Part shown: one piece after another, positions 21,812 through 32,221 of the stretch | Layout of the letters: every line of letters starts with the position of its first letter | Numbering within the stretch: the first letter of the stretch is position 1 | Assembly: GCA_018105865.1 (NCBI GenBank) | Contig: CM030847.1 | Location: forward strand, 13,779,089-13,843,088 | DNA length: 64,000 nucleotides | From: Metaphire vulgaris | Taxonomy: Eukaryota > Annelida > Clitellata > Crassiclitellata > Megascolecidae | Reading direction: 5' to 3' | The notes under the pieces: model-generated | What the model was told of the DNA's origin: nothing | Seen by the model: only the letters and a program-made list of their open reading frames with translations | Databases searched by the model: none | Made by a program: the position numbers and the translations under genes

Positions 21812-22582
21812 GTTGGGCAAAATCAAATCGCAATTCGATTCAATCGCGATTTAAATCACCAGGGTTGATTTGATTTGAGAGTCAAAGATTTGATTTAAAA
21901 ATTCAGTTTTGATTCGATTCGATTTTGAACCCAAGTCACCATCATAGTGCATTGAAATACTCAGAGTTAAACATAAACTCAACTAAGAACTTAGACTCAA
22001 TAGTTAAATGGTAATCTGGTAAGAGGCAGTAGTTTTTTGTGGCTGTGGTAGCTCTATTATATCAACACAAAAATAGGAAGTAGTAGCTATTGTGATTTCT
22101 ATTTCACCAACAGACACCATGGACACCATGCATGAACACAACTGGATGAGGGGATAGTAATGGCTACAACTGTAAACACATCCTTCTCCCTGCTCACTAT
22201 CGTTCTTTTGATCATACCTAGAATTTTGTTGGCCTTATTAGCTGCATATGGCACCTGATGCATTCTGGGCAACTGAAAGGCCTGCTTACCCAAATCTACG
22301 ACATATAGCATGTAGACTGCTTAGCATAGCGGCTACTTCAGGCAGTGTCGAGAGGCTGATTTTCATCACTTAGGCAGGGCAATTATATTAGCAAGATGCA
22401 ATCGTTTATCAGCAACAACTGCTGAGTCTTTGTTACTGAGGAAGCAACAGTGTGATCTAGAACTATAAAAATATGAAACTGCTGGCAGTGGCAAGCCTAG
22501 CATTACCACTCTCAGTGCAAAAGTCAGGTGTGAAAGTGAAACCGAAATTAAACCTATTACTGAGTGACAAGTGACTACTGAC
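21812..22582 (+). mobile_element. hAT transposon relic with transposase C-terminus
   Basis: From 22287 the + strand reads YPNLRHIACRLLSIAATSGS and VERL, then frames broken by stops. RLLSIAATSGSVERL resembles the dimerisation motif at the C-terminus of hAT transposases (SIPATSASSERVFS type). At 21815-21930 runs of ATTCGATTCAATCGCG resemble subterminal sequence of such elements. No intact ends were found. Confidence 0.55.
22130..22285 (-). mobile_element. LINE reverse-transcriptase fragment
   Basis: The minus-strand peptide contains AANKANKILGMIKRTIVSRE, a stretch seen in CR1/L2-like reverse transcriptases before the LYKSLVRPHLEY region. It is a short relic abutting the hAT relic. Confidence 0.55.
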
Positions 22583-22703
22583 CAGGGCCGTCGAGAGAAA
22601 ATCTGGGCCGGGGGACAAATATTGATTCCGGGCCTCTTACTTCACTCTCCATATGACACGAATACAAAATTTCAAGGATACTAAAAATTGTTTTATAATT
22701 TGT

Positions 22704-23123
22704 GGCTGTCCATTAATTACAGTACGTCAACAATGTTGGGACAATTTTTGACCCCTCCCCTTGTCAACAACTGTCAACTTTTAGTGACCCTCCATATAAT
22801 TATGTCAAAAACTTTTGACCCTCTCCACTAAGATCAGTGACGGGTCTCTCTAAAAGTTTAGAAGGTTATTATTTTTGCAGCGATGAGAGCTTTTTCCTTT
22901 CTTTTGTTCATCAAGTGTCAAATTGTGGTGGTGATGACCTTTTTTGCTTGTCAGGCTTTTTCCGTTGTAATAACTAGTATTCTATGAAATTTCCTATTTT
23001 TTATCATTTGTAAAAAAATTAAATTGTTGACGTCAACTTCTCTTGACCCCCTCCCCCTGTCAACAACTGTCAAACTTGTTCAAACTCCCTCCCCTATTTT
23101 GTTGTGTAATTAATGGACAGCCC
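22704..23123. mobile_element. GGCTGTCCATTAATTA MITE, copy A
   Basis: Begins GGCTGTCCATTAATTA and ends TAATTAATGGACAGCC. The interior matches copies B (54680-55089) and C (57050-57355), including GTCAACAACTGTCAA near both ends. It contains the shared motif ATGACCTTTTTTGCTTGTCA at about 22934. Outer bases of the ends are diverged. Confidence 0.8.
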
Positions 23124-23269
23124 TTTGTTCCATTTACTGTAGCCTCCGCCTTCAAATTTTTAGTACAAGTTATAGGGACAGTAGGTACTTTAATACAATC
23201 CGTAAATCAACACTATCTGTAATAGTGTTAACGACTTAACGTTTATTTTATACCACTATAGTGGTTTGT

Positions 23270-23350
23270 AAAGTAAGTAAAGCAAAATTTCGTAAATTTA
23301 TGTAGCGCTTTGGAAGTAGTACAGTAGTAGCTGCTCATTCGTATGCGCTT
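23270..23350 (-). mobile_element. LINE/SINE 3' tail fragment
   Basis: AAAGTAAGTAAAG...TATGTAGCGCTTTGG is a reversed copy of the tail family at 16310. Confidence 0.5.
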
Positions 23351-23436
23351 AATCTTTCTTGGAATAGCTATAGACAAGGTGGGTTGTCGGCCGGGCAAAG
23401 GTCAGTGTATCCATGAGGTGGCGGGTTTGGTGTTTG

Positions 23437-23545
23437 TTGATCGGATGCAAATTGATCGGTTCAAATTCGTCGGTTAAAATTGGCCGGAGACATGGCCGCT
23501 TGATCGGGTAAAAATTCATCGGTGGCCTATTGATCGAATGATCTG
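23437..23545. repeat. Degenerate 15-bp tandem repeat TTGATCGGNTNAAAA
   Basis: About seven imperfect units (TTGATCGGATGCAAA, TTGATCGGTTCAAA, TTCGTCGGTTAAAA, TTGATCGGGTAAAAA and so on). The minus-strand frame through it is a by-product of the repeat. Confidence 0.6.
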
Positions 23546-23549
23546 GATT

Positions 23550-24205
23550 AAAGTTAAAAATATAAGCCATCCAGTTTGTAAGTGCTTATGACGCAAATGA
23601 CAAAAGTTTCTATAAAGACCATACAACTTAAACTAGCACATACACATAAATGTGCATAAAGTAACACGAACTCATGGACTATATGTCCTTATTGCGAATA
23701 TGAAAATGACACAAATTTATTTAAAACTCGATACAACATAAACTAGCACAATAAGGTGACACGGTAAACATTGAATATTAGCTTTAAAATCACACTATGA
23801 CAACTTGGCTGCTTAACATTTGGCAATACTTGGTGTCTTAATAAGCATTAGACCGACCGCCTATCAATAGGCCTCCGATGAATTGTCACCTGATCAATTA
23901 AGAAACCCACGCAACTCACCAACACCCCCATTCAGCGACCATCTCAACAGACCAGCCACCCAATAATAATACAATTTCTCTTCATTAGCTGCTATGCCTT
24001 TGAATCTTAATAAGCAAAATAAAAGTTTCTATATTCTATAGCCTAAGTAGTATCTAATCTTTCGTTAGGCCTAACCACAATTTACAACATTTTTTGTCTC
24101 AACAATAGCTACAGGCGAAAACAAATGACAAGATTCAAATGAGCAGTTTGTAGCACCATATACTTCAATTGATAAACAACAATTAAAACACTGCAACTTA
24201 GTCAA
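23550..24205. other. Non-genic stretch
   Basis: AT-rich, no recognised gene. GCCTATCAATAGGCC at about 23870 is a short palindrome. Confidence 0.3.
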
Positions 24206-24211
24206 ACATCT

Positions 24212-25947
24212 CTAATTTATTTATTTATTTATTTATTGAAAGTTAAGATTTTTGTGGTAAATCGACCTAGAAGGACTACTCGAACACATTACATAGTACA
24301 TGAATAATAGGCCTATAGGTCAGGATCTATCAGAATAGCTGATCTCGAACAGCCAAGTCTTCAGTCGCTTCTTAAATATGTCAAGAGAAGTTGATGTTTG
24401 GACAGAAATGGGAAGACGATTCCAGGCTTTCGCTGCAGTAACCGGGAAGGCACGGTCGCCGGCAGTGGCAAGGCGTGTGCGCGGCACGAGGAGTGCTTCA
24501 GTGGAGCCAGTTCGCAGACGCCTTCTACTGTCTGTGTCAGCCGATCTCTGGAGTTCGCACCGGAGATAGGAGGGGCCGATGTCGTGCAGGCACCGATAGA
24601 CGAGGGTTGCCAACTTATACGTTATTGGCTCGGGGACCGAGAGCCAGTGTAGGTCGATCAACAGTGGCGTGATGTGGTCATACTTCCTTGATCGATGGAT
24701 CAGGCGTGCAGCCGCATGAAGTCTGTCGAGGAGGTATTTCGGGAGCCCTGCTAAGGTGGCATTGCCGTAGTCAAGTTTAGTGATTACTAAGGCACTGATC
24801 AAAGTCTTCAGGGCATTCAGAGATACATATTTTCGTATGCTGCGAATTAACCGCAGTGCTGCAAAGCAGCTGGCGACGGTGCGTGTCACGTGTTGCCTCG
24901 TCGTGGCGGTATTATCGATATAGATGCCGAGATTTCTGACATAGGGGCTTGGATGGATATCGTGACCATTGATCCGGACCGAAGTGGATTGGAGCAGGTG
25001 CTGCTGTCCGGTTGCCATCCATAAGATTTCTGTCTTCGCAGTATTGAGCTGGAGACGATTTGAGCCTAGCCATTCTGTCATTTCTGCGACACAGTTCGTA
25101 ATTCGTGATTGGAGTTGTTGGGTTAGAGCTGAGTGACAACTCCATATATACTTGGGTATCATCTGCATATAGGTGTGCCTGCAGATCATGCTTGTGAGCT
25201 ATGTCGAGTAGATCGACCAGGTATAATGCAAAGAGGATGGGTCCGAGGACTGAACCTTGAGGGACCCCATTTGTGACTGGGTAATTCTCCGATGTTGAGT
25301 TGGCACAACGTACAGAGTAAGTGCGCTGGTTAAGGTATGATGAGAACCATGCAAGTGCGGTGCCACCAACTCCGTAAGTTATTTCCAGCCTCTTCAGCAG
25401 AGTGTCGTGGTCGACAGTATCGAACGCTGAAGTCAGGTCTAGTAGTATCAGTGCCGCTACCTTTCCAGTGTCGAGTTCACGTAGGATATCTGCAATTACC
25501 TTCAGGACCGCTGTCTCGGTCGAGTGTGAGGCGCGGTAGGCCGACTGCAGACTTGGAAGCAGCTTGTGAGTCGTCAGATATTGGTTGAGCTGACTTGCTA
25601 CAAGGCGCTCCAGTAGCTTAGAAAGAACCGATAGGTTGGAGATCGGTCGATATGATTTGACATCTGAGGGGTCAGAGTTAGATTTCTTGATCCGAGGAAC
25701 AACATAAGCGGTCTTAAAGATAGTAGGCACTGTCCCCGAGGAGATCGAGCGATTGAAGAGCTCAGTGATAAACGGAGTTAAAAATTCAGCACTCTCTTTG
25801 AGTAGACTAGTTGGTAATGGGTCCAAGGAGCAGTGTTTGTCCGGGAGTGCCCGTATGCTTGCGGCGACTTCTTCTACCGTCAGCGCTCGGAGGGTGCAGA
25901 ACGAGTGGAGGGGATTTGCTGGTTTGAACATTCACATTCACACTAAT
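24212..25947 (-). mobile_element. CR1/L2-type LINE, reverse transcriptase with one frameshift
   Basis: The minus strand encodes a reverse transcriptase from the finger region (KSYRPISNLSVLSKLLE, AFDTVDHDTLLKRLE, TNGVPQGSVLGPILFALYL) through the catalytic HLYADDTQVY to the C-terminus (HITPLLIDLHWLSVPEPITY), stop near 24320. A single frameshift lies near 25145, just after YADD; both frames are otherwise open. The endonuclease is missing (5' truncation near 25947). The 3' tail is AAAT units (ATTT array at 24214-24237 on +). A second copy is at 34968. The frame after the break still runs 280 codons, so this copy is young. Confidence 0.9.
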
Positions 25948-25979
25948 TGTATATGATAATGTGACATTATATCTCCATT

Positions 25980-26174
25980 TCACTCTTTAAACGTTTCGTC
26001 GGCTTTCACTTTCGTGAAACACACCCATAGGGTACACAGAGTACATTCGCACGGTATCATAGAGTTATCTTCTTCGCAATCTTCGACTCCAGTATAAGCC
26101 AGTGAATACCATAACCAATGAATCAGAATGAGTGAAACGTCATCGTTAATATTTGAGAAATTGCAACTATTCAC
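25980..26174 (-). CDS. Uncharacterised minus-strand exon candidate, Cys-rich end
   Basis: An open frame ends with the Cys- and acid-rich stretch EDCEEDNSMIPCECTLCTLW then CFTKVKADETFKE and a stop. Codon use looks like coding sequence rather than repeat, and there is no repeat match in the window. No partner exon could be joined. It could be the last exon of a gene on the minus strand or a chance frame. Confidence 0.25.
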   Translation of the reverse strand: MNSCNFSNINDDVSLILIHWLWYSLAYTGVEDCEEDNSMIPCECTLCTLWVCFTKVKADETFKE

Positions 26175-26558
26175 ATTTCTAAAGTGAGTTTTATTGAATC
26201 TTCTTTGTGTTCTTTCATAAAACTAATAATTAAATATCAAAACAATTCTTGACAATATCTACTAATATATTGTATGTATTTTATTTCGTACCTTCAATAA
26301 TAACTTTGCAATACAGGTATGCTTCCTAAAAATCTCAAATGTTTCTCTTAGCTTCAATACGGCATTTATCTAAAATATCAACTCACGCGATAACAATCGA
26401 TAATTTCAGTAATAATTTCAGCTCTCCTTCTTCTATTCGACAAAATGTTGGTGGCTTTTTACTTTCGACAAATAGGTTTAATACCTTAATATCGGACTCG
26501 CATTTCTTTTGTAGGTAGCATCCTGAATTCTGTTGTTATTCGTAGATTTGTCTGCAGG
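26175..26558. other. Non-genic stretch
   Basis: AT-rich; nothing recognised. Confidence 0.3.
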
Positions 26559-26566
26559 CCTATACG

Positions 26567-26985
26567 CAGGCTTGTCCATTGGACATATTTTTCTGCCCCA
26601 TCCCATCCCATAGATTTCCCATTATAATATTTATATGGAATATTAATATGGAATACAGTTAAAATGAAATTATGAAATCGAATTTATGAAAGTTTAGGCT
26701 TAGTGTCTGCTAAATAGAACTACACGTACAAAGAGACATGTAAAACGACAGAATTTATTAACTCTATTAACTTTGTTGTCCCAACACAAAACATAGATTC
26801 AAATATATGAAGAAAAAGAAGAGTAACACTTTTAAAATGAAAAAAATTATGAGTATCTCTGACGTAGCTCAAGTTGCCATGACATGGCTACTGTGCCATA
26901 CTGTCCCCATGGGACATTGCCAATGTGTGCTGTCCCATCCCGTGGAACAATTCCCATGAGAATACAATTCCCATGGACAACCCTG
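26567..26985. mobile_element. hAT-like MITE, CAGGSTTGTCCAT termini
   Basis: Ends CAGGCTTGTCCATTGG and CCATGGACAACCCTG are inverted repeats. They are flanked by the perfect 8-bp duplication CCTATACG (26559-26566 and 26986-26993). AT-rich interior, non-coding. Confidence 0.87.
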
Positions 26986-27289
26986 CCTATACGCGTCCGT
27001 CAAAAGACGATGGGAGTCTGTGTAAGTTTCCGAATGCCAATGGCCAACTTAAGCACTCTCTCTCTCTCTCTCCAACTTAGAGGTTCCGCCTCTTGCTGCT
27101 AACATCGTTTATTCAAGTGACTAATAATCATGGAACTTCTAATACAATATTGCAACTACTTGATGACATACTCCGTCCACCTCTTGCGCTTCTCTCATTG
27201 AACGTTAACCGTGTGCTGTGGAATCCAATTAACCTATTTCAAATCTAGCTTCAAATCGCGAATGCTGTTTCTTCCATTTCAGTCATTTC

Positions 27290-27493
27290 TTAGCGTAATT
27301 TTTTACTATGTAATTGATTCCGTTTGCTAAATAGAACTTCTTGTGTTCTAATTTGTCGCCTAATCCTCAGTCCAATTAAATCAAAATCATTTATCAGCAT
27401 TTCGAAGGCTCTGTGAAGTTCTTTTTTCCGTTGACAGACAAACGGACCGAAAAGGAAAAAATGCGAAAACAATTTCACCAGCCGTCCTTTCAC
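27290..27493 (-). CDS. Uncharacterised basic ORF
   Basis: An open frame with a charged, helix-like C-terminus (FEMLINDFDLIGLRIRRQIR). No repeat match in the window, no known domain, no clear splice partner. The start used here is a GTG. Confidence 0.2.
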   Translation of the reverse strand: MKGRLVKLFSHFFLFGPFVCQRKKELHRAFEMLINDFDLIGLRIRRQIRTQEVLFSKRNQLHSKKLR

Positions 27494-27539
27494 CTTTAGC
27501 TTAGATCTTCTCAGCCTTGTATGGCACCACTAAGATTCC

Positions 27540-27734
27540 TTAGTCGTCGTTATCTAAGGTCGTCGAAGAAATTGGAAGCCAAATATTTGAAATGGCCTTT
27601 TCCAGCTGTCGTTCAGTCAGCTCATTCGCTTGGTCTTGGTTGTGGCTGATGCGTAGTAGAAAGGTTTCGAAATCTTGATTTGAGTGTATTGAGAATACTG
27701 CAACAAAATCGCGGTAAAAATTTGGTAAATTCAT
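27540..27734 (-). CDS. Uncharacterised minus-strand exon candidate
   Basis: The frame contains SIHSNQDFETFLLRISHNQD and ends SSTTLDNDD. An acceptor-like TTTTGTTGCAG lies directly before the coding-looking part (exon would start near 27696), so upstream residues including the ATG may be intron. Function unknown. Its 5' edge abuts the AAAATCACGG-containing repeat region. Confidence 0.25.
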   Translation of the reverse strand: MNLPNFYRDFVAVFSIHSNQDFETFLLRISHNQDQANELTERQLEKAISNIWLPISSTTLDNDD

Positions 27735-27876
27735 GGTTGATTTTTTAAATGGGAAAAATCACGGCAAAATCAAGAGTTGCCGCCTTCCGAGTGTCCTGCA
27801 GCTGTAAATAGATAAACAAATATTAAACGAGGTCATATATGTATATACATGTGTGTATATACATGTATATAAAATA

Positions 27877-27953
27877 AATTCTATACAGAGCCTAGCATCA
27901 AAATTTCAATAAAGTCCAACTGACATTTTGATGCTAGGCCCTGTATAGAATTT
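27877..27953. repeat. 77-nt foldback hairpin, 31-bp arms
   Basis: AAATTCTATACAG...CATCAAAA pairs with TTTTGATG...CTGTATAGAATTT: 29 of 31 positions match, with a loop of about 15 bases. One mismatch becomes a G-U pair if the minus strand is transcribed. It could be a very small foldback element or a microRNA-precursor-like hairpin. Confidence 0.7.
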
Positions 27954-27959
27954 ATATCA

Positions 27960-29090
27960 TAAACATGTATGCAAAAATGAACATGTAAACATTAAGCGTA
28001 ATTATCAAGTAGGCTCTATAGACTATGGACTATAGTTTACAAATTGCATGAATTTCATAAGAAGAGTCATCCAGACTCATCCAACTTATCTAGTGTCTAG
28101 CATTGAATAGCCTACTGTCATGACTTGCATAACCAAATTATTGTCACCTAAACTCTGACGCTGTGGAGCATTAACTGTGCCCAGAGCCAACAGAATTTTT
28201 AGTCTACTAAAATTTAGCAAATTATCGCTAACCTTAGACATGATATAATATTATTAACAAATATAAACACATATTATAATTATTAGTTTTAATTTCTATT
28301 ATATTAATATATTATACATTAGTAGGCCTAATATATTTATTTTAATTCGCTTAGAGATAGGAAAAGTCATTAATAATTTTACCCACAAATCTTTTATATG
28401 ATGAAAAGATGATTAATAGGCCTACTGATTAATAATTAATTGATTGTTAATTAATGACATTGTATGTAGGCCTAATAACTAATCATGGTAAAATCACGGC
28501 CGTGACGCAAAATCACGGCAATGGATTAAAATCACGGTATCGACGGCAACCGTGATTTCTTGCAGCCCTGATAATTATTCGATCCTAGAGATATCATATC
28601 GTGATTAGTTTGTTATTATAGTTAGTAAGATTTGATCCTTGTATTATGACATCGGTCCGATCATGATCATAAAAATTAAATAGAGTTCTGCATGCTGGTT
28701 AAATATCACAAATCTAGATCGGATCCGTGAACTCAGTTGGGGGGGCACTTCCTATTTCAGTCCCTATTCTGTCTTATATCGCCACTTCAAGAGAGATTGA
28801 TAGGGCCTACATGATGTCAAAATAATAATTGAAGGGAAGAAAATATGACAATCGTTTATTTATTCCTATCTTTATAACTTTTCGGCGTTTAATCACGATG
28901 AATAAACAAAAAAAATTCTGAGGGAAATTTGGGAGGGTCCTCTGCCTCTGTATCTCTATAGATTCGCCCCTATCAGGGATTTGATTTTGCAACAAGGATG
29001 TCCACACTTTGAACCGTAAAAGGTCATTTTCATAAAAAATATCCTTCTTTATCAGGAAAATGTCAGACGTTTCAGTCATATAATTAATCC
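27960..29090. other. Non-genic; hAT-like end at about 28570
   Basis: AAAATCACGG units recur at 27755 and 28488-28550. The right edge ATTTCTTGCAGCCCTG is a CAGGGCTGCAAGAAAT terminus in reverse, suggesting an old hAT-like element between about 27696 and 28570. No target duplication was found. From 28570 to 29090 nothing is recognised. Confidence 0.35.
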
Positions 29091-29214
29091 TCGCTGCGTG
29101 ATTCGAAGGGCTTCCTTCTGCTTACAGACCTGACTGCTTCCTTGACGCTTAACCTGCCACGTTTAATTCAACTCTCTTTTAGAAATCGTGAGGTTTCTCG
29201 TCGACATCATCTTC

Positions 29215-29613
29215 TTAATTCTGTTCGTCACTGAGTTCGTTTTCTAAGGCGGATTCTAGAGATGTAATCCTTCCAATACGTTTGCTGGAGTCTCTATAGG
29301 TCACAGAGTGCTGTTCGTCACTGAGTTCTCCTTCTATTCTGGATTCTAAAGATACAATTCTTTTCATATGCTTACAGGAAGTTCTATTAGTATCAGGCTT
29401 CAAGTTTGCTTCTACACACATTTTATCGTTATCGAAATCATCTTCATATTTCTCTTCAAGCGACTTCATTCGCTCGAAAGGCTGTTTGTCAGACCTTTCA
29501 GTAGAGCGATAGTCCACGTCTGATTGCACAAACGTTTCTATATCGTTGAGCTTGGCAGAGTTTTTGTTATTATTTTCTTGCGAAGAGGATTCGAAAGATT
29601 TGCTTCCTTCCAT
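29215..29613 (-). CDS. Acidic Ser/Glu-rich protein or terminal exon with internal repeat
   Basis: ATG at 29613, stop at 29215, 132 residues, highly charged. Two copies of a unit with KRI-x-SLES-x-x-E-x-ELSDEQ occupy the last third, and the DNA shows the same duplication of about 96 bases (29221-29410). A related RMKSLEEKYED stretch precedes them. No signal peptide or membrane segment. The repeat conserves reading frame, which favours coding. Not recognised as any family. It could also be the last exon of a longer minus-strand gene, since a CTGTCAG acceptor-like site lies just upstream. Confidence 0.4.
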   Translation of the reverse strand: MEGSKSFESSSQENNNKNSAKLNDIETFVQSDVDYRSTERSDKQPFERMKSLEEKYEDDFDNDKMCVEANLKPDTNRTSCKHMKRIVSLESRIEGELSDEQHSVTYRDSSKRIGRITSLESALENELSDEQN

Positions 29614-29639
29614 AACTTTGGGGCTAATACTTCGCACTG

Positions 29640-30209
29640 ACAGTTTCCTCCCAATCTGAGTTCAATTTTTGGATTCTATTGGTTCCTCAGTCTTTCTCAG
29701 ATGAAACTTCGAAGATGTAATTTTCCTTCAGAAACGATTCTTGACTTCAAATTTAATTCTTTGATTTGGTTCGAAAATTGACGTCGACAAAGGATTCCAG
29801 CGAATCGATTCTAACCCAATATTTCCAATTGTCGTTTTGCTCAGCAAGTTTTTAAATTAATTGATGATCGCTCTAAATAAAATAAAAGCAACAGAACTTC
29901 AAACCACTTGATTTCAGTTAAGAAAGGACAGAAATACTGCAGAAAATGATGAAATGTCAATACTTTCGGCGATGAAACTCACCAGAGCAGTATACGACAC
30001 GCATGATCGGAAACGGGACTGCCATGGATGAAAATCTCACGCAATTAAATTCAGGATTTAAACTCCAGAAATCATGTTTGTAACTAAATAAAGCATCATA
30101 GGAAAGTTGTCAAAAGATCGAGATAATTAACTAGAACTGTGCAGACAATATCTACAATTGCGCCGCGTCAGTCTACTGCGGCGAAACTGAGCGAACTGAC
30201 CGAACTATA
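29640..30209. other. Non-genic stretch
   Basis: No recognisable gene or repeat. It could hold the promoter or an upstream intron of the ORF at 29215-29613. Confidence 0.3.
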
Positions 30210-30217
30210 AGTTCTAT

Positions 30218-31207
30218 CAGGGGCGCCCACACAAGGGGGGAAAGGAAGCAAATGCTTCCTGAAAAACCTAGGGGGGGGGGAAGAAATTCCCCCCCTGAGT
30301 TTTGGTATCACGTTAGAGTAGTATATTTATTCGATAAGCCCCTCAATGACTGCGCAACTACTGGCTTAATTGCAGTGCAATTTTGTAACTTCATATAAGA
30401 TTACCGGTACTCAATTCAAGCTCAAGTTCATTATTATCAGGCATTCATAAAATGTTATTATTATTGTAACTTTTACATAGTCATTCTAATGATGAAGAGT
30501 GCAAACTTCCTGTGAAATATAAATCGTTTATAACAAACTAATAGACTCACATGAAGTTTACATTCCAAATTAGACTACTGCAACTCCCTGCAACTCCCTC
30601 CACTACTGCAGCCTTCCAAAGACCTCCATCAACAAATTACAATTCGTTCAAAACTGTGAAACGGTGCAATTAGATACTGTTATTAATAAATTAATAATTA
30701 TAATTTGCTTGTTTCAGTCAGTTGCCTTAAGTCTAGTTACCCAATTTGCAGTTGTTGCAGCTTTAATGCCTCTAACATCTATGTAAAATAATGTAGGTGT
30801 GGCTGTTGGAGAAATCTAATTTTTAAAATAAATACTAAAAGTAACATTTATTTTATTTGCATTTGGATGTGGTCATATTGCCAATGGATAATTTGCAGGT
30901 AATTTTAAATAGTTTTCCAGCGCAATTACTGCGATATCTCTCCATAGTTTCAACTTACATTTAATAGTGCTTTGTGCTGTTGGAATTTCCCAGAAATTAA
31001 GATTTAGAAGTTACTGGTATGAGACCTACCCTGGTGCACCAAAGTATGCGATTTAATGTCCAAAATGCACTGAAACTCACCTACGAGCACCTATTGATTT
31101 CAAAAAATTTCCGGGGTTTTACCCCGGACCCCAGGCTTTTTTCCACGAATTTGCGTGGATGGGGATTGTCAATGTTCAGTGTCGAGTCTTATACGGCTAC
31201 TTTTTCG

Positions 31208-31259
<52 letters not shown>

Positions 31260-31368
31260 TGGTGTAGATAAATCCCTGCCGGACCCTCGTTTAAGGGCAG
31301 GGGAGGAAAGGGAGGACAGGGAAGGGGGGAACCTGCTTCCAGCAGTCAGGGGGGGATGGGCGCCCCTG
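30218..31368 (-). mobile_element. hAT-like non-autonomous transposon, copy 2 (1151 bp, inverted)
   Basis: Same terminal repeats CAGGGGCGCCCA/TGGGCGCCCCTG as 3247-4443, opposite orientation, similar along its whole length including the trinucleotide array (31209-31256). Flanked by the perfect 8-bp duplication AGTTCTAT (30210-30217 and 31369-31376). Confidence 0.92.
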
Positions 31369-31376
31369 AGTTCTAT

Positions 31377-31658
31377 AACTATCACACCTGTCCTGGAAAC
31401 CCGCTCCGAATTCGCCTTCCTGTTCTGAGCAAGTCACATCGATTGCAGGTATTCGATTTCCGGTGAAGAAATTCTATCTGAACTCAAGGCCAATGATTAT
31501 TTATCTGTACTTTGGGGCAATTGCTATTAACTAAACTGCTATACTCTTAACTTCTATACTTCTACACCAGTTAATATCATACGGGACAAAATATCACACA
31601 GTACTTAACCCATATAAGCTTTCTTTCCCAAGGCTGCACTTTTTGCTGTACACACACA

Positions 31659-31703
<45 letters not shown>

Positions 31704-32210
31704 TAACGCTCGGCCTAACGCTTCGCTATTCTAAAGTATTATACTGCCGTACTTATGCGTAGGGTCTTTCATGCCCCGTGTCACCTTAGAGTCTAAGACG
31801 TTTTGTGAATTTATGACAGCGCTTGAGTTTTTCTGACCTAGTTTCTAGAGCTCCGTTCTCTGTCTCTGTTCTCTGCGAATCTGTTCCTCGCGACCATGCA
31901 TTTTCTCCTAAGTTCTCCTAACTCAGCGGTCGCTTCTGCAGAGTCTGTGCTTCTCTACTCTTGAGTTTCATTGCAAACCATTCTCCGGCCTTTGTTTTCA
32001 CGCCACTTATTCTGTATCTGTATTCCCAATAACACTGAGTAACAAAAAATTTTTTTTCATTAACTGATACAAATTGTGGTGATTTAATACAATTAGGCTA
32101 TGCTGAATCCAAATATAACCACCAAAATCTTCTATCACGTCAGAATTTTTAGTTATGAGCAAATAGAAAAATTGCATTAGTCTACTATAACTGAAGCACA
32201 TGTCATTATA
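31377..32210. other. Non-genic; (CA)n(CT)n at 31651-31697
   Basis: Contains a short CA run followed by about 18 CT units. Otherwise nothing recognised. Confidence 0.4.
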
Positions 32211-32221
32211 GGTGATAGCTA

